In this document: piece by piece, positions 6,218 to 6,887 of the stretch
Numbering within the stretch: the first letter of the stretch is position 1
Layout: each line of letters opens with the position of its first letter
From: Myxococcales bacterium
GTDB taxonomy: Bacteria; Myxococcota; Bradymonadia; UBA7976; UBA1532
Reading direction: 5' to 3'
Assembly (NCBI GenBank): GCA_020430675.1
Contig: JAGQJJ010000211.1
Coordinates: 1-6,887 of the forward strand
DNA length: 6,887 nucleotides
The notes under the pieces: generated by a model
What the model was told of the DNA's origin: nothing
Database searches by the model: none
The model's input: only the letters and a program-made list of their open reading frames with translations
Made by a program: the position numbers and the translations under genes

Positions 6218-6887
6218 ATGCGGCGGATCTGCACCCACTGCCTGACGCTCACGACGGCTGATATCTGCCCGGTTCACGACGTACCGACCTTGTCCGTCGA
6301 CCCGGACGACCCACGCTGCGGTGCGCCGGTCGCCGAGGGGCTGGTCGTGCTCGGAAGACTCGGCGCAGGGGGAATGGGCGTGGTCTACCGGGCCTGGCAG
6401 CGCTCGATGGGGCGGCAGGTCGCCCTGAAGGTGCTCGACCCCGGCCTCGCCCACGATCCGCGCGCAGTCGAGCGTTTCCTGCGCGAAGCGAGGGTGACGG
6501 CGCGTCTTCGCTCGCCGCATACGGTGACCGTCCTCGACGCCGGACAGCTTGACGACGGCGCCCTGTTTTTGACGATGGAGCTGATCGAAGGCCGCTCGTT
6601 GCACGCGCTGCTCAACGAAGACGGCAGATTGCCGCCCGATCGCGCCGCGCGACTGGCAGAGCAGATCTGCCTCAGCCTCGAAGAAGCGCATCTGGCGGGC
6701 GTGGTGCATCGGGATCTCAAGCCAGCCAACGTGATGGTCTCGTCGATCGGCAACCGCACCCTGGTCAAGGTGCTCGACTTCGGGGTCGCTCGGGTGCTCG
6801 ACCCGATGGCGGCGCGCCTCACCGAGACGGGCAGTCTGCTCGGTACGCCGTCCTATATGAGCCCCGAGCAGGCGTCCCTGCAATCGG
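6218..6887 (+). CDS. Eukaryotic-type Ser/Thr protein kinase with Cys-rich N-terminus (3' end outside window)
   Basis: Phosphorylates Ser/Thr of unknown targets. The 223 visible residues begin with a possible zinc-binding knot, Cys5-x-x-Cys8 and Cys17-x-x-His20. The kinase domain starts near 42: Gly-loop GAGGMG (49-54), VALK with Lys71, alpha-C Glu90 (FLREAR), catalytic loop HRDLKPAN (164-171, Asp166), DFG (187-189) and GTPSYMSPE (209-217). All residues needed for activity up to subdomain VIII are present. The Arg before Asp166 marks an RD kinase, probably activated by phosphorylation of its activation loop (Thr202, Thr204, Ser206 and Thr210 are candidates). The gene leaves the window here, so the rest of the kinase lobe and any C-terminal membrane or sensor domain are unseen. 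ATG 6218 follows TAAGG at 9 bases. An in-frame ATG at 6176 with GGAG at 9 bases would add 14 residues and is a weaker alternative. Proteins of this type are abundant in Myxococcota. Confidence 0.93.
   Translation, partial: MRRICTHCLTLTTADICPVHDVPTLSVDPDDPRCGAPVAEGLVVLGRLGAGGMGVVYRAWQRSMGRQVALKVLDPGLAHDPRAVERFLREARVTARLRSPHTVTVLDAGQLDDGALFLTMELIEGRSLHALLNEDGRLPPDRAARLAEQICLSLEEAHLAGVVHRDLKPANVMVSSIGNRTLVKVLDFGVARVLDPMAARLTETGSLLGTPSYMSPEQASLQS

Noticed and set aside
6209..6883. 224-codon - strand frame opposite the kinase
   Set aside because: Antisense to a textbook kinase domain; product has no domain features.
1..6887. CRISPR arrays, tRNA/rRNA genes, insertion sequences
   Set aside because: No spaced direct repeats, no RNA gene signatures and no transposase-like frame seen on either strand.

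Overview
The window is about 6.9 kb of very GC-rich bacterial DNA with long antisense shadow ORFs. The gene content points to Myxococcota or a close relative: a eukaryotic-type Ser/Thr kinase behind a Cys-rich N-terminus, a ferritin-like protein of a kind I associate with that group, a WD40 lipoprotein, and an exported protein ending in a MYXO-CTERM-like tail (Cys, Gly/Pro stretch, hydrophobic segment, Arg cluster). This assignment is inference from gene style. No rRNA or marker gene is present.

Layout. Left, + strand: a ferritin-like di-iron protein cut by the window edge (1-675) overlaps by 13 bases a lipoprotein with a probable seven-bladed WD40 propeller (663-2099). Converging on them from the - strand is a two-gene unit, read from 3686 leftward. 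An outer-membrane-barrel-like protein (3108-3686) comes first and an exported His/Asp-rich protein resembling zinc-dependent phospholipase C/P1 nuclease (2047-3108) second, joined by a TGATG stop/start. The convergent genes overlap tail to tail by 53 bases, so the C-terminal anchor of the phospholipase-like protein is written antisense to the last propeller blade.

Centre: 3687-3820 holds a strong Shine-Dalgarno, a TTGACA-type promoter candidate and dyad-rich DNA. Then comes a short, strongly coding-like stretch (3821-4009) that looks like only the 3' end of a lost gene, perhaps a Rieske oxygenase alpha subunit. Next is a complete MsbA-like ABC exporter half-transporter (TTG start, 4107-5909). 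The exporter, and possibly the remnant, has a marked CTC leucine preference not seen in the neighbours.

Right: 5910-6217 has no convincing gene. It holds a sigma-54-like -24/-12 candidate, a perfect 8-bp hairpin and nested inverted repeats. It precedes a Ser/Thr protein kinase (6218 to window end) that runs off the edge just after the SPE motif.

How the genes work together: two pairs look translationally coupled (ferritin-like/WD40 lipoprotein; barrel/phospholipase-like). Three of the four products carry export signals, so the left half appears to be a cell-envelope locus. The exporter and kinase look like independent units. I do not see a complete known defence, secretion or biosynthetic system.
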